The position numbers and the translations under genes were made by a program. A stretch of DNA of 21,148 nt, from contig CAZTIR010000023.1 in the NCBI GenBank assembly GCA_964613695.1, forward strand, positions 1-21,148. The letters run 5' to 3'. The DNA is from Pyrolobus sp964613695 (lineage in GTDB: Archaea > Thermoproteota > Thermoprotei_A > Sulfolobales > Pyrodictiaceae). The notes below the pieces were generated by a model. It was given only the letters and a program-made list of their open reading frames with translations. It did not search any database and was not told where the DNA came from. Of this stretch, positions 1-6,819 are shown piece after piece. Positions within the stretch are counted from its first letter, which is position 1. The number at the start of each line of letters is the position of its first letter.

Positions 1-153
1 TATCTTGCCAGCCACCGGCCTACCTATCCTAACGTACGTCTCGCCATCCGGGAAAATCTTAGACTCCACTTCTACAATCTCGGCGCCCAGGGCTTCAGCA
101 AGCCGGGGCGCCGGGTAGCCGCCGCTACCGCGTATAACGATGAACTCGCTCAT
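1..153 (-). CDS. prs: ribose-phosphate pyrophosphokinase (PRPP synthetase), N-terminal 51 residues, cut by window edge
   Basis: The frame starts with ATG at 153 and runs off the left edge without a stop. The 51 visible residues include a Gly-rich first segment, then EIVEVESKIFPDGETYVRI. The FPDGE(T/S)YVRI block near residues 35-45 is the conserved N-terminal signature of PRPP synthetases, which make phosphoribosyl pyrophosphate from ribose 5-phosphate and ATP for nucleotide and His/Trp synthesis. The catalytic flexible loop and PRPP-binding loop lie outside the window, so activity cannot be judged. It is the third gene of a minus-strand run behind an MBL-fold hydrolase and an unknown protein, about 39 bases after the latter's stop, so co-transcription is likely. 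Family call from the motif alone; fairly sure. Confidence 0.82.
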   Translation of the reverse strand, partial: MSEFIVIRGSGGYPAPRLAEALGAEIVEVESKIFPDGETYVRIGRPVAGKI

Positions 154-192
154 CCCGAGAGGCACCCGAGTGTATAGCTGTATGAGGGTAAG

Positions 193-768
193 CTACAAGC
201 TTTCAACCCTAAGCCTAGCGGCGAGAGGAGGCTCTACACGAGCCTCCAGACTACGGCTGCCGCACACGCTCCTAACGCGCAGGACACCGTCCCCATCAAC
301 CTCGAAGGTGGTCTCAGGCTCGCCCTCCTCGCACGACGCCAGCTTCGGTATCGCAATCCAGCCGATAGAGGCTCTCACATCAGTGACGAGGAGCCTAACT
401 CCGCCACTAAGCCAGTAGTCGTGCAGGAGCCTCTCGACAATACGCCTAGTAAACAGGCCCCTAGATGCGACGAGACGCCTAGCGCGCCTAGAGGCGTAGG
501 CCTCGGCGATGCTAGAGACGTATAGGGCTCTAGCAGCCCACTCGAATACACGCCCCGGCTCCTCGTCCAGGCTAGGCGGGGGGAACCAGGCTAGACCCGC
601 CTCCGCCGCCAGCAGCGCGTCCCTCACACTATGCCTACACTCTCCTCCGAACAACCCCCTCCTCGCATACTCCAACGACTCGCGAACACACTCATCACTA
701 CACCAGGGGCATAATCTACGAGCTAGGCTATACACGAGCACCCAGAAGCGCTCACCATAGCCCCTCAC
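193..768 (-). CDS. conserved-looking hypothetical protein with N-terminal Cys motif
   Basis: I do not recognise this 191-aa protein. It starts with GTG at 768, inside the last 17 bases of the upstream MBL-fold gene, with a GAGGCGAGGC ribosome binding site just before it, so translation is probably coupled. Residues about 20-28 read CPWCSDEC, with another Cys-His near residue 44 (GGECRH), which could bind a metal or form a disulfide. The middle (about 70-120) is rich in Arg/Ala and looks helical; the last 70 residues look like beta strands (VRLLVTDVRASIGWIAIP). No signal peptide or clear membrane segment. Its place between an MBL hydrolase and PRPP synthetase does not define a function. The overlap, good ribosome binding site and base composition like its neighbours support a real gene. 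Confidence 0.7.
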   Translation of the reverse strand: MRGYGERFWVLVYSLARRLCPWCSDECVRESLEYARRGLFGGECRHSVRDALLAAEAGLAWFPPPSLDEEPGRVFEWAARALYVSSIAEAYASRRARRLVASRGLFTRRIVERLLHDYWLSGGVRLLVTDVRASIGWIAIPKLASCEEGEPETTFEVDGDGVLRVRSVCGSRSLEARVEPPLAARLRVESL

Positions 769-1606
769 GCCTCGCCTCCCTCAAGCCACGCCAACTCCTC
801 TCAACCTCTCCCCCAAAGTAGGGGGCCTCACCCCTACACCTGTAAACCCTCCTAGCACACACATCAGCCTCCAGAAGCTCCTCGAACCTCTCGAAACGAG
901 GCCATGAGCGAAGCCTCTCAACCATCTCCTCGTAGAGAGCGCGCGGATCTGGATGAATGCCGAAGTGCGGCAACGCCACGCTACGAGGCGAGAGCTTCAG
1001 CATCTTCTCCCCACTCTCCACAATCATCCTGGGCCTCGTCGGCGGAGGCGTGAGGGGAACCACACACTCGCAGAAGAAGATGCCCAGTGAGTCACCCGCG
1101 AATAACAACATCTCATCCTCGAGGAGGAACGACTGGTGATGGCTCGCGTGACCCGGAGTATAGACGACTCGCAGACGCCTACCACCCACCTCAACAAACC
1201 CTCCATCATCCACTACAATGATATCATCCTCCCTGACACCATCCGGGCAGCCCACGAGCTCAACATCCTTCATCAGGCTGCGCGCAGCCTCGCATAGCCT
1301 CGACGGGTCTACAAGATGCTTAGCCCCGCGCGGGTGCACAACTATCCTCGCTCCATACCTTCTAGCGAGTAGCCCAACAGATGCCGAGTGGTCGAGGTGT
1401 ATGTGGGTGAGGAGCAGGTACCTCGGCCTAAGCCCCCTCGAGTCTAGAAACTCTATGAGATTCTCCACGCTCGACTGGGGGCCTGGGTCTACTACAGCAG
1501 CCTCCCCACCATCACCCACTATGACATAGCTAGCCACGATGCCCGGAAGCCCTGCAAAAACGTGATCCACGAGATATACGTCCCGAGCGACCCTCCACGC
1601 TCTCAA
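752..1606 (-). CDS. metallo-beta-lactamase-fold hydrolase (glyoxalase II-like)
   Basis: A 284-aa cytoplasmic protein with the complete metal-binding set of the MBL superfamily: THIHLDH at about 67-73 (HxHxDH), His in PGHASHHQ at about 151-158, Asp of the GDS segment near 172, and a late His at about 214 (ALPHFGIHP). These residues bind two metal ions, usually zinc or iron, for hydrolysis. The C-terminal region of about 70 residues (two Glu/Arg-rich helices) resembles the helical cap in glyoxalase II-like members. Substrate cannot be read from sequence; a hydroxyacylglutathione is unlikely in this lineage, so a thioester or other small ester is more plausible (inference). The start is TTG at 1606 with an AGGGG site upstream; that site lies in a hairpin (see the separate entry). 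Confidence 0.88.
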   Translation of the reverse strand: MRAWRVARDVYLVDHVFAGLPGIVASYVIVGDGGEAAVVDPGPQSSVENLIEFLDSRGLRPRYLLLTHIHLDHSASVGLLARRYGARIVVHPRGAKHLVDPSRLCEAARSLMKDVELVGCPDGVREDDIIVVDDGGFVEVGGRRLRVVYTPGHASHHQSFLLEDEMLLFAGDSLGIFFCECVVPLTPPPTRPRMIVESGEKMLKLSPRSVALPHFGIHPDPRALYEEMVERLRSWPRFERFEELLEADVCARRVYRCRGEAPYFGGEVERSWRGLREARREGLW

Positions 1607-1629
1607 AAACGCGCCCCTATGGTAGGGGC
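1605..1629 (-). terminator. hairpin plus T5 run behind porB, overlapping the start of the MBL gene
   Basis: A perfect 7-bp stem (GCCCCTA / TAGGGGC, arms 1613-1619 and 1623-1629, 3-base loop) is followed on the minus strand by GCG and five Ts. It resembles an intrinsic terminator for the por operon. The 3' arm contains AGGGG, the only good ribosome binding site for the MBL gene, and the T run leads into its TTG start. It could therefore act as a terminator, as a translation block, or both. Confidence 0.45.
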
Positions 1630-1639
1630 AGAGAGCCTC

Positions 1640-1648
1640 CTTAAAAGA
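1640..1648 (-). promoter_or_regulatory. candidate TATA box for the MBL / hypothetical / prs run
   Basis: On the minus strand the sequence CTTTTAAGG lies about 38 bases upstream of the TTG start at 1606. Archaeal transcription starts about 25 bases after the box, which would give a leader of about 15 bases beginning inside the hairpin. That transcript would lack the 5' arm and leave the AGGGG site free. The same TTTTAAG core occurs in the aIF1/rpo12 spacer. Confidence 0.4.
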
Positions 1649-1666
1649 GGGGAGAGCGCGGCGAGG

Positions 1667-2659
1667 CTACTCCTCGACTACCGGGCCTATCGCCTCCTCG
1701 CCAACCCACTTGTTTATCCTCTCCACCTCAGCGTCGACAACCTTCTGGATGAACTTTATGTCCTCGTCTCTCAGGTGGCGGAACCTCCCCTGCATCTTCA
1801 GATACGCCTTAACAGGCTTCCTCTTGGGCACCTTCACGGTCACCCTCGGCTGACCCTCAACGATCTCCAGGTTGACCCACATGCCGGTGAGCGTGGCTAG
1901 CTTTGCAACCTCTATCGTCTTGTCCGGCGGTATCCTCCAGCCGGGCGGGCATGGCGACAGAACGTGCACCACTGACGGTCCTTCGGTTTCATACGCTCTG
2001 CGGAACTTCTCTATCATGTCGAGCGGGTAGGCGGGGTTAGCGGTTGCGATATAGGGCACCCTGTGCGCCAGAGCCACGCCCACCAGGTCTTTCTTCCAGC
2101 GCCACTCGCCACGCCACTTCTTACCAACGGGGGTTGTGGTGGTCCAAGCACCCCATGGGGTTGCGCCGCTCCTCTGTATACCCGTGTTCATGTAAGCCTC
2201 GTTATCGTACACTACGAACATCACGTTATCGCCGCGCTCCATCATACCGCTTAGAGCCTGGAAGCCGATGTCGAAGGTACCGCCGTCACCCGCAGTGGCT
2301 ATGACCTTTATCTTACGATCCTTAGGTATGATCCCCTTCCTCTGCAGCACCTTAATGGCCGCCGCGGCACCGGAGGCCACACTACCCGCATTCTCGAACG
2401 CCACGTGGAGGTATGGCACCCTCCACGCGGTCTCCGGGAACACGGTGGTAGTGACCTCGACACAGCCCGTAGCCTGCACTATAATCACGTCCTTACCAAC
2501 AGCCTTTAAGAGGTGGCGGAATATGATTGCAGCGCCGCAGCCCTGGCACATACGGTGACCAGGTGCTAGCAGCTCCTCCTTCGGAATGTCCCAGACAGTG
2601 CGGAACCTCTTCTTGCTAGTATCGGGGGCCTTGCCCTGGAAGAGGGCGTAGAACACCAC
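1667..2659 (-). CDS. porB: pyruvate/2-oxoacid:ferredoxin oxidoreductase, beta subunit
   Basis: The beta subunit carries thiamine diphosphate and the catalytic [4Fe-4S] cluster. Seen here: HRMCQGCG with two Cys near residue 35, the further Cys of QATGCVEV and of SPCPPGW, and the ThDP/Mg motif GDGGTFDIG followed by YDNEAYMNTG. The GIQRSGATP segment after it is typical of this family. Length of about 330 residues matches four-subunit enzymes. GTG at 2659 is preferred because GAGGGGGTG sits about 6 bases upstream; GTG at 2668 is in frame but overlaps that site. It is last in porG-D-A-B, just behind porA. Pyruvate is the most likely substrate, but the 2-ketoisovalerate enzyme (VOR) is close enough that substrate is not settled. 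Confidence 0.95.
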   Translation of the reverse strand: MVFYALFQGKAPDTSKKRFRTVWDIPKEELLAPGHRMCQGCGAAIIFRHLLKAVGKDVIIVQATGCVEVTTTVFPETAWRVPYLHVAFENAGSVASGAAAAIKVLQRKGIIPKDRKIKVIATAGDGGTFDIGFQALSGMMERGDNVMFVVYDNEAYMNTGIQRSGATPWGAWTTTTPVGKKWRGEWRWKKDLVGVALAHRVPYIATANPAYPLDMIEKFRRAYETEGPSVVHVLSPCPPGWRIPPDKTIEVAKLATLTGMWVNLEIVEGQPRVTVKVPKRKPVKAYLKMQGRFRHLRDEDIKFIQKVVDAEVERINKWVGEEAIGPVVEE

Positions 2660-2678
2660 GCGGATCACCCCCTCTAGG

Positions 2679-3908
2679 CTACTCGCGTACCCCGATAAAG
2701 TAGGTGCGCGTGGAGCTACTCCCGCGGGACGCGTGCTCCATTAGTATCTTGAACGCCTTCACGATATCCTCTGTGAATATGTCGCGGCCTCCCAGGCCGT
2801 GGACGAAGCTGACCATGGGTAGCCGTATATCCCTCACTGCTAGCGAGGTCGCAACCTCCATGAACAGCGGGTCCTCGACTGCCGCGCCGAAAGCCACAGC
2901 CCTGTCGAGCACGCCTAGCGCCTTGAGCCTACTCTCTTCCACTATCTTCGCGAGCAGGTCGGCCGGGAATGGCCTAAACGTCTTTATCTTTATGCCTCCC
3001 GCTTTCACGCCCTCCTTCCTCAGCCTATCCACCGCCGATCTCACGCTGCCGAAGGTAGCGCCGAGAGACACTATCGCATACTCCGCATCATCCATCTTGT
3101 AGGTCATTACCCTCTCATAGCACCTGCCGAACATCTTACAGAAGTCCCTGAAAGCCTCGTCAATATACTTCGGCGCTCTCCTCATAGCATCGACCTGCTG
3201 CATCTTAAACTCGTAGTAGTACTCGGGGGTGCCGACCACACCCATCGTGACTGGCTTGTCGGGGTCGAGGACGTAGCGGTAGCCCCTAGGCCTCTTGGGC
3301 GCGAATTTTAGCGCCTCCTCCCTCTCGATAACCTCGACCGGCTCAACAGTATGGCTGACTATGTAGCCATCAAGGGTTATCATTGTCGGTAGGAGTACAT
3401 CCGGGTGCTCCGCAATCCTATAGGCTATCACGACAGCATCGTGCGCCTCTTGCGCCGTCTCGTTGAATATGATTATCCAGCCTGCATCCCTGGCGCTCAT
3501 CACGTCGCTGTAATCGTTCCAGATGTTGAGGGGCGCGGAGAGGGCGCGGTTAGCGATAGCCATCACTATGGGGAGCCTTAGGCCACTCGCTATGTATAGT
3601 ATCTCGTGCATGAACTCCAGGCCCTGGCTACTCGTCGCCGTGAAGACCCTGGCACCGACAGCCGAGGCGCCGACAACAGCGGATAGTGCGGAGTGCTCGC
3701 TCTCAACATGTATCATCTCCGTGTCCATCTCCCCATTCGCTATGAACTCTGATATCTTCTCGACTATGGGGCTCTGCGGCGTAATCGGGTAGGCGGCCAC
3801 CACGTCAACATCCATGGCTTTGACCGCGTATGCTACAGCATAGTTGCCGGTAAGGGCTAGCCTCTTACGAGCAGCCTTCTCCCTAACCTCGAGCGTAGAC
3901 GCGACCAT
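2679..3908 (-). CDS. porA: pyruvate/2-oxoacid:ferredoxin oxidoreductase, alpha subunit
   Basis: This 409-aa protein holds the pyrimidine-binding and transketolase C-terminal-like domains of the enzyme that turns pyruvate and CoA into acetyl-CoA, CO2 and reduced ferredoxin. Diagnostic blocks are YPITPQSPIVE near residue 40, HVESEHSALSAVVGAS near 67-82 and TATSSQGLEFMHE just after. The C-terminal part has GVLDRAVAFGA and VSFVHGLGGRD, typical of the alpha chain. Length is normal. ATG at 3908 follows a strong GGAGGTGAGGTGAG site embedded in the end of porD, whose TGA is one base away, so translation is coupled. Part of the porG-D-A-B unit. Confidence 0.95.
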   Translation of the reverse strand: MVASTLEVREKAARKRLALTGNYAVAYAVKAMDVDVVAAYPITPQSPIVEKISEFIANGEMDTEMIHVESEHSALSAVVGASAVGARVFTATSSQGLEFMHEILYIASGLRLPIVMAIANRALSAPLNIWNDYSDVMSARDAGWIIIFNETAQEAHDAVVIAYRIAEHPDVLLPTMITLDGYIVSHTVEPVEVIEREEALKFAPKRPRGYRYVLDPDKPVTMGVVGTPEYYYEFKMQQVDAMRRAPKYIDEAFRDFCKMFGRCYERVMTYKMDDAEYAIVSLGATFGSVRSAVDRLRKEGVKAGGIKIKTFRPFPADLLAKIVEESRLKALGVLDRAVAFGAAVEDPLFMEVATSLAVRDIRLPMVSFVHGLGGRDIFTEDIVKAFKILMEHASRGSSSTRTYFIGVRE

Positions 3909-3909
3909 C

Positions 3910-4236
3910 TCACCTCACCTCCGGGACCATCTCGATAGCCTTAACGGGGCACTCGTTTGCACAAATACCACAGCCTTTACAATGCTGATAATCCACCTTA
4001 TAGCTGACCTTATACACGCGGCCACTCTTCGTCCTATACTCCTCGGGAACCTCTAGAATAGCTGCGTCAGGGCAGAAGATCCAGCAGAGCCTACACCTCA
4101 CGCACTTCTCCTGATCTATGACGGGCTTGAACGTCCTCCACGCGCTCATGTCGTTTCTAGCCGTGTTGCCGGGCTCCGTTACAACAGCGCCTATGGGCAG
4201 CTCCTTCCAGCCAGGGAGCCTCTCCTTACCCTCCAT
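3910..4236 (-). CDS. porD: pyruvate/2-oxoacid:ferredoxin oxidoreductase, delta (ferredoxin-like) subunit
   Basis: A 108-aa protein with two complete [4Fe-4S] motifs, CVRCRLCWIFCP and CKGCGICANECP, each CxxCxxCxxxCP. It passes electrons from the catalytic subunits to external ferredoxin. The N-terminal 40 residues (LPGWKELPIGAVV then a variable stretch) are the usual leader of POR delta chains. ATG at 4236 is chosen over longer in-frame starts because GAGGTGA lies 5 bases upstream; that site contains the TGA of porG, so the two genes are translationally coupled. Eight of eight cluster cysteines are present. Confidence 0.94.
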   Translation of the reverse strand: MEGKERLPGWKELPIGAVVTEPGNTARNDMSAWRTFKPVIDQEKCVRCRLCWIFCPDAAILEVPEEYRTKSGRVYKVSYKVDYQHCKGCGICANECPVKAIEMVPEVR

Positions 4237-4246
4237 CACTCTCACC

Positions 4247-4837
4247 TCACACCTCTGCAACCACAAGCTTCTCTATCTTAACCTCGTTGTAGGCGTCGCG
4301 AACAGCCTTTATGTTAGGCTCAACCAGGTGCGGCCTATCCGCGAACCTCTCCGCCACAACCTTCTCCACGGTCTCGAGCCTAACGATACCAGAGACTCTG
4401 ACAAACGCGCCGAGCATAGCGGTGTTAACTATCGGCACCTTCAGATCCCTAAGCGCTATCTCAACAGCGTCAACAGTCGCGACAACAGCGGGCGGCTCGA
4501 AGCCAGCGCCTCTAAGCTCCTCGATAAACTCCCGAGGAGACTTCTTGGTGTTCACCACGATACCCCCGCTTCTCCTAAGACCCGCCATGTAGATTGAGGG
4601 TGGCAGCGTAGGATCGAATACGATGACGTAGTCGGGGGTGAGGACTGGCTCGCGATCGTATATAGGCTCGTCGGCCACGCGATTATACGCCACGACAGGA
4701 GCGCCGCGACGCTCTGTACCGAACTCGGGGAACGCCTGTGCATATAGCCCCTCGTTGATGGCCGCTGTCGCCAGCAGCTCCGCCGCCGTAACGGCACCCT
4801 GCCCGCCGCGACCATGCCATCTTATCTCGACTCTCAA
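4247..4837 (-). CDS. porG: pyruvate/2-oxoacid:ferredoxin oxidoreductase, gamma subunit
   Basis: A 196-aa gamma chain and first gene of the por operon. The start RWHGRGGQGAVTAAELL is the family's diagnostic block, followed by PEFGTERRGAPVVAY near residue 40 and the nucleotide/CoA-associated fold to the end. The initiation codon is TTG at 4837; the conserved domain begins only a few residues later, so no later start fits, and there is no obvious ribosome binding site before it, which would suit a short-leader transcript. The operon order gamma-delta-alpha-beta is one known from hyperthermophilic archaea. Confidence 0.93.
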   Translation of the reverse strand: MRVEIRWHGRGGQGAVTAAELLATAAINEGLYAQAFPEFGTERRGAPVVAYNRVADEPIYDREPVLTPDYVIVFDPTLPPSIYMAGLRRSGGIVVNTKKSPREFIEELRGAGFEPPAVVATVDAVEIALRDLKVPIVNTAMLGAFVRVSGIVRLETVEKVVAERFADRPHLVEPNIKAVRDAYNEVKIEKLVVAEV

Positions 4838-4875
4838 GGTTACAAACGCCCGCTATTACTAGGCCCCAGCACACG

Positions 4876-4886
4876 CTAATTATCTA
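4876..4886 (-). promoter_or_regulatory. candidate TATA box of the por operon
   Basis: The minus-strand sequence TAGATAATTAG lies about 44 bases before the TTG start of porG, predicting a transcript start near 4856. Just upstream, 4895-4901 (actggtt) and 4914-4920 (aaccggt) form a near-perfect inverted repeat (one mismatch in 7) that could be a regulator site. Both calls rest on pattern alone. Confidence 0.35.
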
Positions 4887-4933
4887 GCGGCAGAACTGGT
4901 TACAGAGTGGCAAAACCGGTGTTTCTAGCGCCG

Positions 4934-4955
4934 GGCTAGCAAAAAACAACTAGCC
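4934..4955 (-). terminator. T-rich terminator at the end of the TFB-ASCH unit
   Basis: Directly after the TAG stop the minus strand reads TTGTTTTTTG, flanked by 6-bp inverted arms GGCTAG (minus strand 4955-4950) and CTAGCC (4939-4934). The arms include the stop codon. The T run is typical of archaeal termination; the arms may add a stem with the T run in the loop. Confidence 0.5.
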
Positions 4956-5474
4956 GCCTAGGCTAGCCTCCATGACGCCGAGTTCCTCGTCGTAGCCCGC
5001 CATCCTCCTCAACTTCTTAACAATGAGCTCGTAGAGCGGATCCCCCTCTCTTAAAACCTTGTAACTTATCGGAGGCTGCCAGCCAGGTATAATGCGCCTT
5101 AGCTCCTGCAGCGTAACCTGCCTCGGATATACTAGGACGCTCTCAACCTCCAATGCTATTGCTCTCTTAGCGCCGCGTATGTAAGGCCAATCATCCTTAT
5201 CAATACCGGGAGAGGGGTGCATCATAACCTGTTTCCAAACCTCCTCGGCGCTCCCCTCGATAACGCGGCCCACCAGGAACTCGCCTACGAGGGCCTTCAC
5301 GCTACCAGACGCGTATATCACGACAACACTACCGGGCGCTACTGGTACGCCAATCCAGCGCCTGAGCTCGAACTTCTTCTCGCCACGCAGGATCTGGAAG
5401 GCGAACTGGGGCCTAATGCTCATTAAAAACGTGCGGGGCTCGAGCTGTTGCTGCTCTTGACGCCTCCTTCGCAT
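4950..5474 (-). CDS. ASCH/PUA-like domain protein linked to TFB
   Basis: About 174 residues. After a basic, Gln-rich tail (RRRRQEQQQ) comes FLMSIRPQFAFQILRGEKKFELRR, then a beta-rich stretch (GSVVVIYASGSVKALVGEF) and KDDWPYIRGAKRAIALEVE. This resembles the ASCH domain, a PUA-like RNA-binding beta barrel often found in predicted translation or transcription regulators. The C-terminal third (LQELRRIIPGWQPPISYKVL) is typical of archaeal members as I remember them. ATG at 5474 has GAGGGAG 8 bases upstream; an in-frame GTG at 5495, one base after the TFB stop, is the alternative. Either way it is in one transcript with TFB. RNA binding is inferred from the fold, not shown. Confidence 0.72.
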   Translation of the reverse strand: MRRRRQEQQQLEPRTFLMSIRPQFAFQILRGEKKFELRRWIGVPVAPGSVVVIYASGSVKALVGEFLVGRVIEGSAEEVWKQVMMHPSPGIDKDDWPYIRGAKRAIALEVESVLVYPRQVTLQELRRIIPGWQPPISYKVLREGDPLYELIVKKLRRMAGYDEELGVMEASLGG

Positions 5475-5496
5475 ATAGGATGCTCCCTCACGCACC

Positions 5497-6599
5497 CTAC
5501 TGTGGCGGCAACTCTATCTTCAGCTTCTGTGCCAACTCCTTGTACCTGTTCCTAACCGTGACCTCCGTGACGCCTGCAGCCGCAGCAATCTCCTTTTGCG
5601 TCCTCCTCTCGTTGGTCTTCAAGGCCGCGATGTAGATGGCTGCAGCCGCCAAGCCTGCAGGATCCTTGCCAGCAGTCAACCCCTTCCTCTTAGCCTCCGT
5701 GAGTATCTTGATAGCCTCGGCCTCGACCCTCGAGGATAGGCCGAGCTGGCTCACGATCTTGGACACGTATCGTATCGGGTCGGCGACCGGCATCCTCAAC
5801 TTCAGCTCCCGGATGAGGAGGCGGTAGCACCTAGCCACCTCCTTCCTACCGCCCTTCACGTACTTCGAGATATCGTCGAGCGTTACCGGGACCCCGCGCA
5901 GCCTGCACGCAGCATACACTGCAGCAGCTGCAACACTCTCCAGGCTACGGCCCCTAACGAGGCCCTTCTCGGCAGCCATACGGTATATCCTAATAGCCTC
6001 CTCGAACACGCTCTTCGGGATGTTTAGAGCCTCTATCAGCCTGGCTATCTCCTTGGAAGCCTGCTCTATGTTCTTCTCGACACTGGAGATGGTGCGGAGC
6101 TTGGCCTGCAGCCTGCGAAGCCTCTCAGCCTCCATACGGTGCCTGGCGTCAAGCTTCCTNNNNNNNNNNNNNNNNNNNNNNNNNNNNNNNNNNNNNNNNN
6201 NNNNNNNNNNNNNNNNNNNNNNNNNNNNNNNNNNNNNNNNNNNNNNNNNNNNNNNNNNNCCTGCAGCCTGCGAAGCCTCTCAGCCTCCATACGGTGCCTG
6301 GCGTCAAGCTTCCTACCGCCAGCGTCGCGAGTACCGCTGAGAGACGTCAAGAGGCCGTAATCCGGCTGCGCTATGTTCAGGGGGCTTCCAGTACGCTGCC
6401 TCCTGATCTTCTCCTCAGCCGTGTAAGCCCTCCAATCGGGACCCAGATCTACAATCGACTCCTCGATAACCTCGCCGGTTAGAGTGCAGATATACATCCC
6501 GGTCGTAGGGTCGTAAGTAATATACTCGGGTGGACACTCCTTCCTCTCGTGCGGCGCGCCCCCGCCGCCCGTGTACTCGTCGGGTGGAAGCTCGGACAC
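5497..6599 (-). CDS. tfb: transcription initiation factor TFB, split by an artificial assembly gap
   Basis: TFB bridges TBP on the TATA box and RNA polymerase. The N-terminal part (6599 down to 6260) has the zinc-ribbon region, ECPPEYITYDP then YICTLTGEVIE, and the B-reader/linker (GPDWRAYTAEEKIRRQR). The C-terminal part (6159 down to 5497) has two cyclin repeats, ending with a recognition helix region (TQKEIAAAAGVTEVTVRNRY). The two parts are in different frames only because 100 Ns and a second copy of 55 bases lie between them; removing these 155 bases gives a continuous 315-aa frame. Only one Cys of each usual zinc-ribbon CxxC pair is present (Cys then Glu, Cys then Thr), a pattern I recall also from Sulfolobus TFB1. 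The start is GTG at 6599 behind GGGTGGG. Confidence 0.93.
6105..6159. repeat. 55-base duplicate, left copy beside the N gap
   Basis: These 55 bases are identical to 6260-6314, in the same orientation. Both encode the same TFB residues (HRMEAERLRRLQ region). They are best read as the overlapping ends of two contigs that were not merged, not as a biological repeat. Confidence 0.95.
6160..6259. other. assembly gap, exactly 100 Ns
   Basis: A run of exactly 100 Ns, the usual placeholder for unknown gap size. Because both sides carry the same 55 bases and joining them restores TFB, no sequence is probably missing here. Confidence 0.98.
6260..6314. repeat. 55-base duplicate, right copy beside the N gap
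   Basis: Identical to 6105-6159. Fifty-five bases equals a common de Bruijn k-mer size, consistent with contig ends that stop at a shared graph node (inference). Confidence 0.95.
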
Positions 6600-6658
6600 C
6601 TTAACCCACCCCGGAGGAAACCCTTAAGTCCAGGTGATGTAGTACTCAAATAACCTGA

Positions 6659-6667
6659 TTATATACT
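6659..6667 (-). promoter_or_regulatory. TATA box of the TFB gene
   Basis: The minus-strand sequence AGTATATAA lies 60 bases before the GTG start, predicting transcription from about 6637 and a leader of about 38 bases containing GGGGTGGG. It is the best AT-rich block in the 220-base spacer 6600-6819. Confidence 0.5.
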
Positions 6668-6672
6668 TTATG

Positions 6673-6700
6673 GGCCGGTGGATACGACGCCACCGAGGCC
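6673..6700. other. strong inverted repeat in the TFB/aIF1 spacer
   Basis: Arms 6673-6681 (ggccggtgg) and 6690-6694 plus 6697-6700 (ccacc, ggcc) give nine pairs, with a two-base GA bulge and an 8-base loop. It lies directly upstream of the TFB TATA box and about 120 bases beyond the aIF1 stop. It could be an operator or a small structured RNA. The rest of the spacer (6701-6783) has no open frame or tRNA that I can see. Confidence 0.4.
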
Positions 6701-6784
6701 TAGCACGGCGAGAACCGCGCCCGGGTCGCCAATCGATGATGAGGTATGCACCGGCAACCGTTACAGGAGAGAAGGTAAACAAGG

Positions 6785-6801
6785 CTAAAAACAATTAAAA
6801 G
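6785..6801 (-). terminator. T-rich terminator after aIF1
   Basis: The minus strand reads CTTTTAATTGTTTTTAG about 20 bases beyond the stop of aIF1. Two T runs close together are typical of archaeal termination sites. No stem is needed or evident. Confidence 0.55.
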
Positions 6802-6819
6802 CTTGGGAGCCGCACTAAC

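Noticed and set aside
5497..6135. Separate short TFB paralogue beginning at the internal Met at 6135
   Set aside because: The supposed start lies in the 55-base duplicate beside the Ns. The residues are identical to the other side of the gap, so there is one interrupted gene, not two.
6737..6743. C/D guide RNA suggested by ATGATGA
   Set aside because: No CTGA D box follows within 40-80 bases, and no paired internal C'/D' boxes are visible. Kept only as a remark in the spacer finding.
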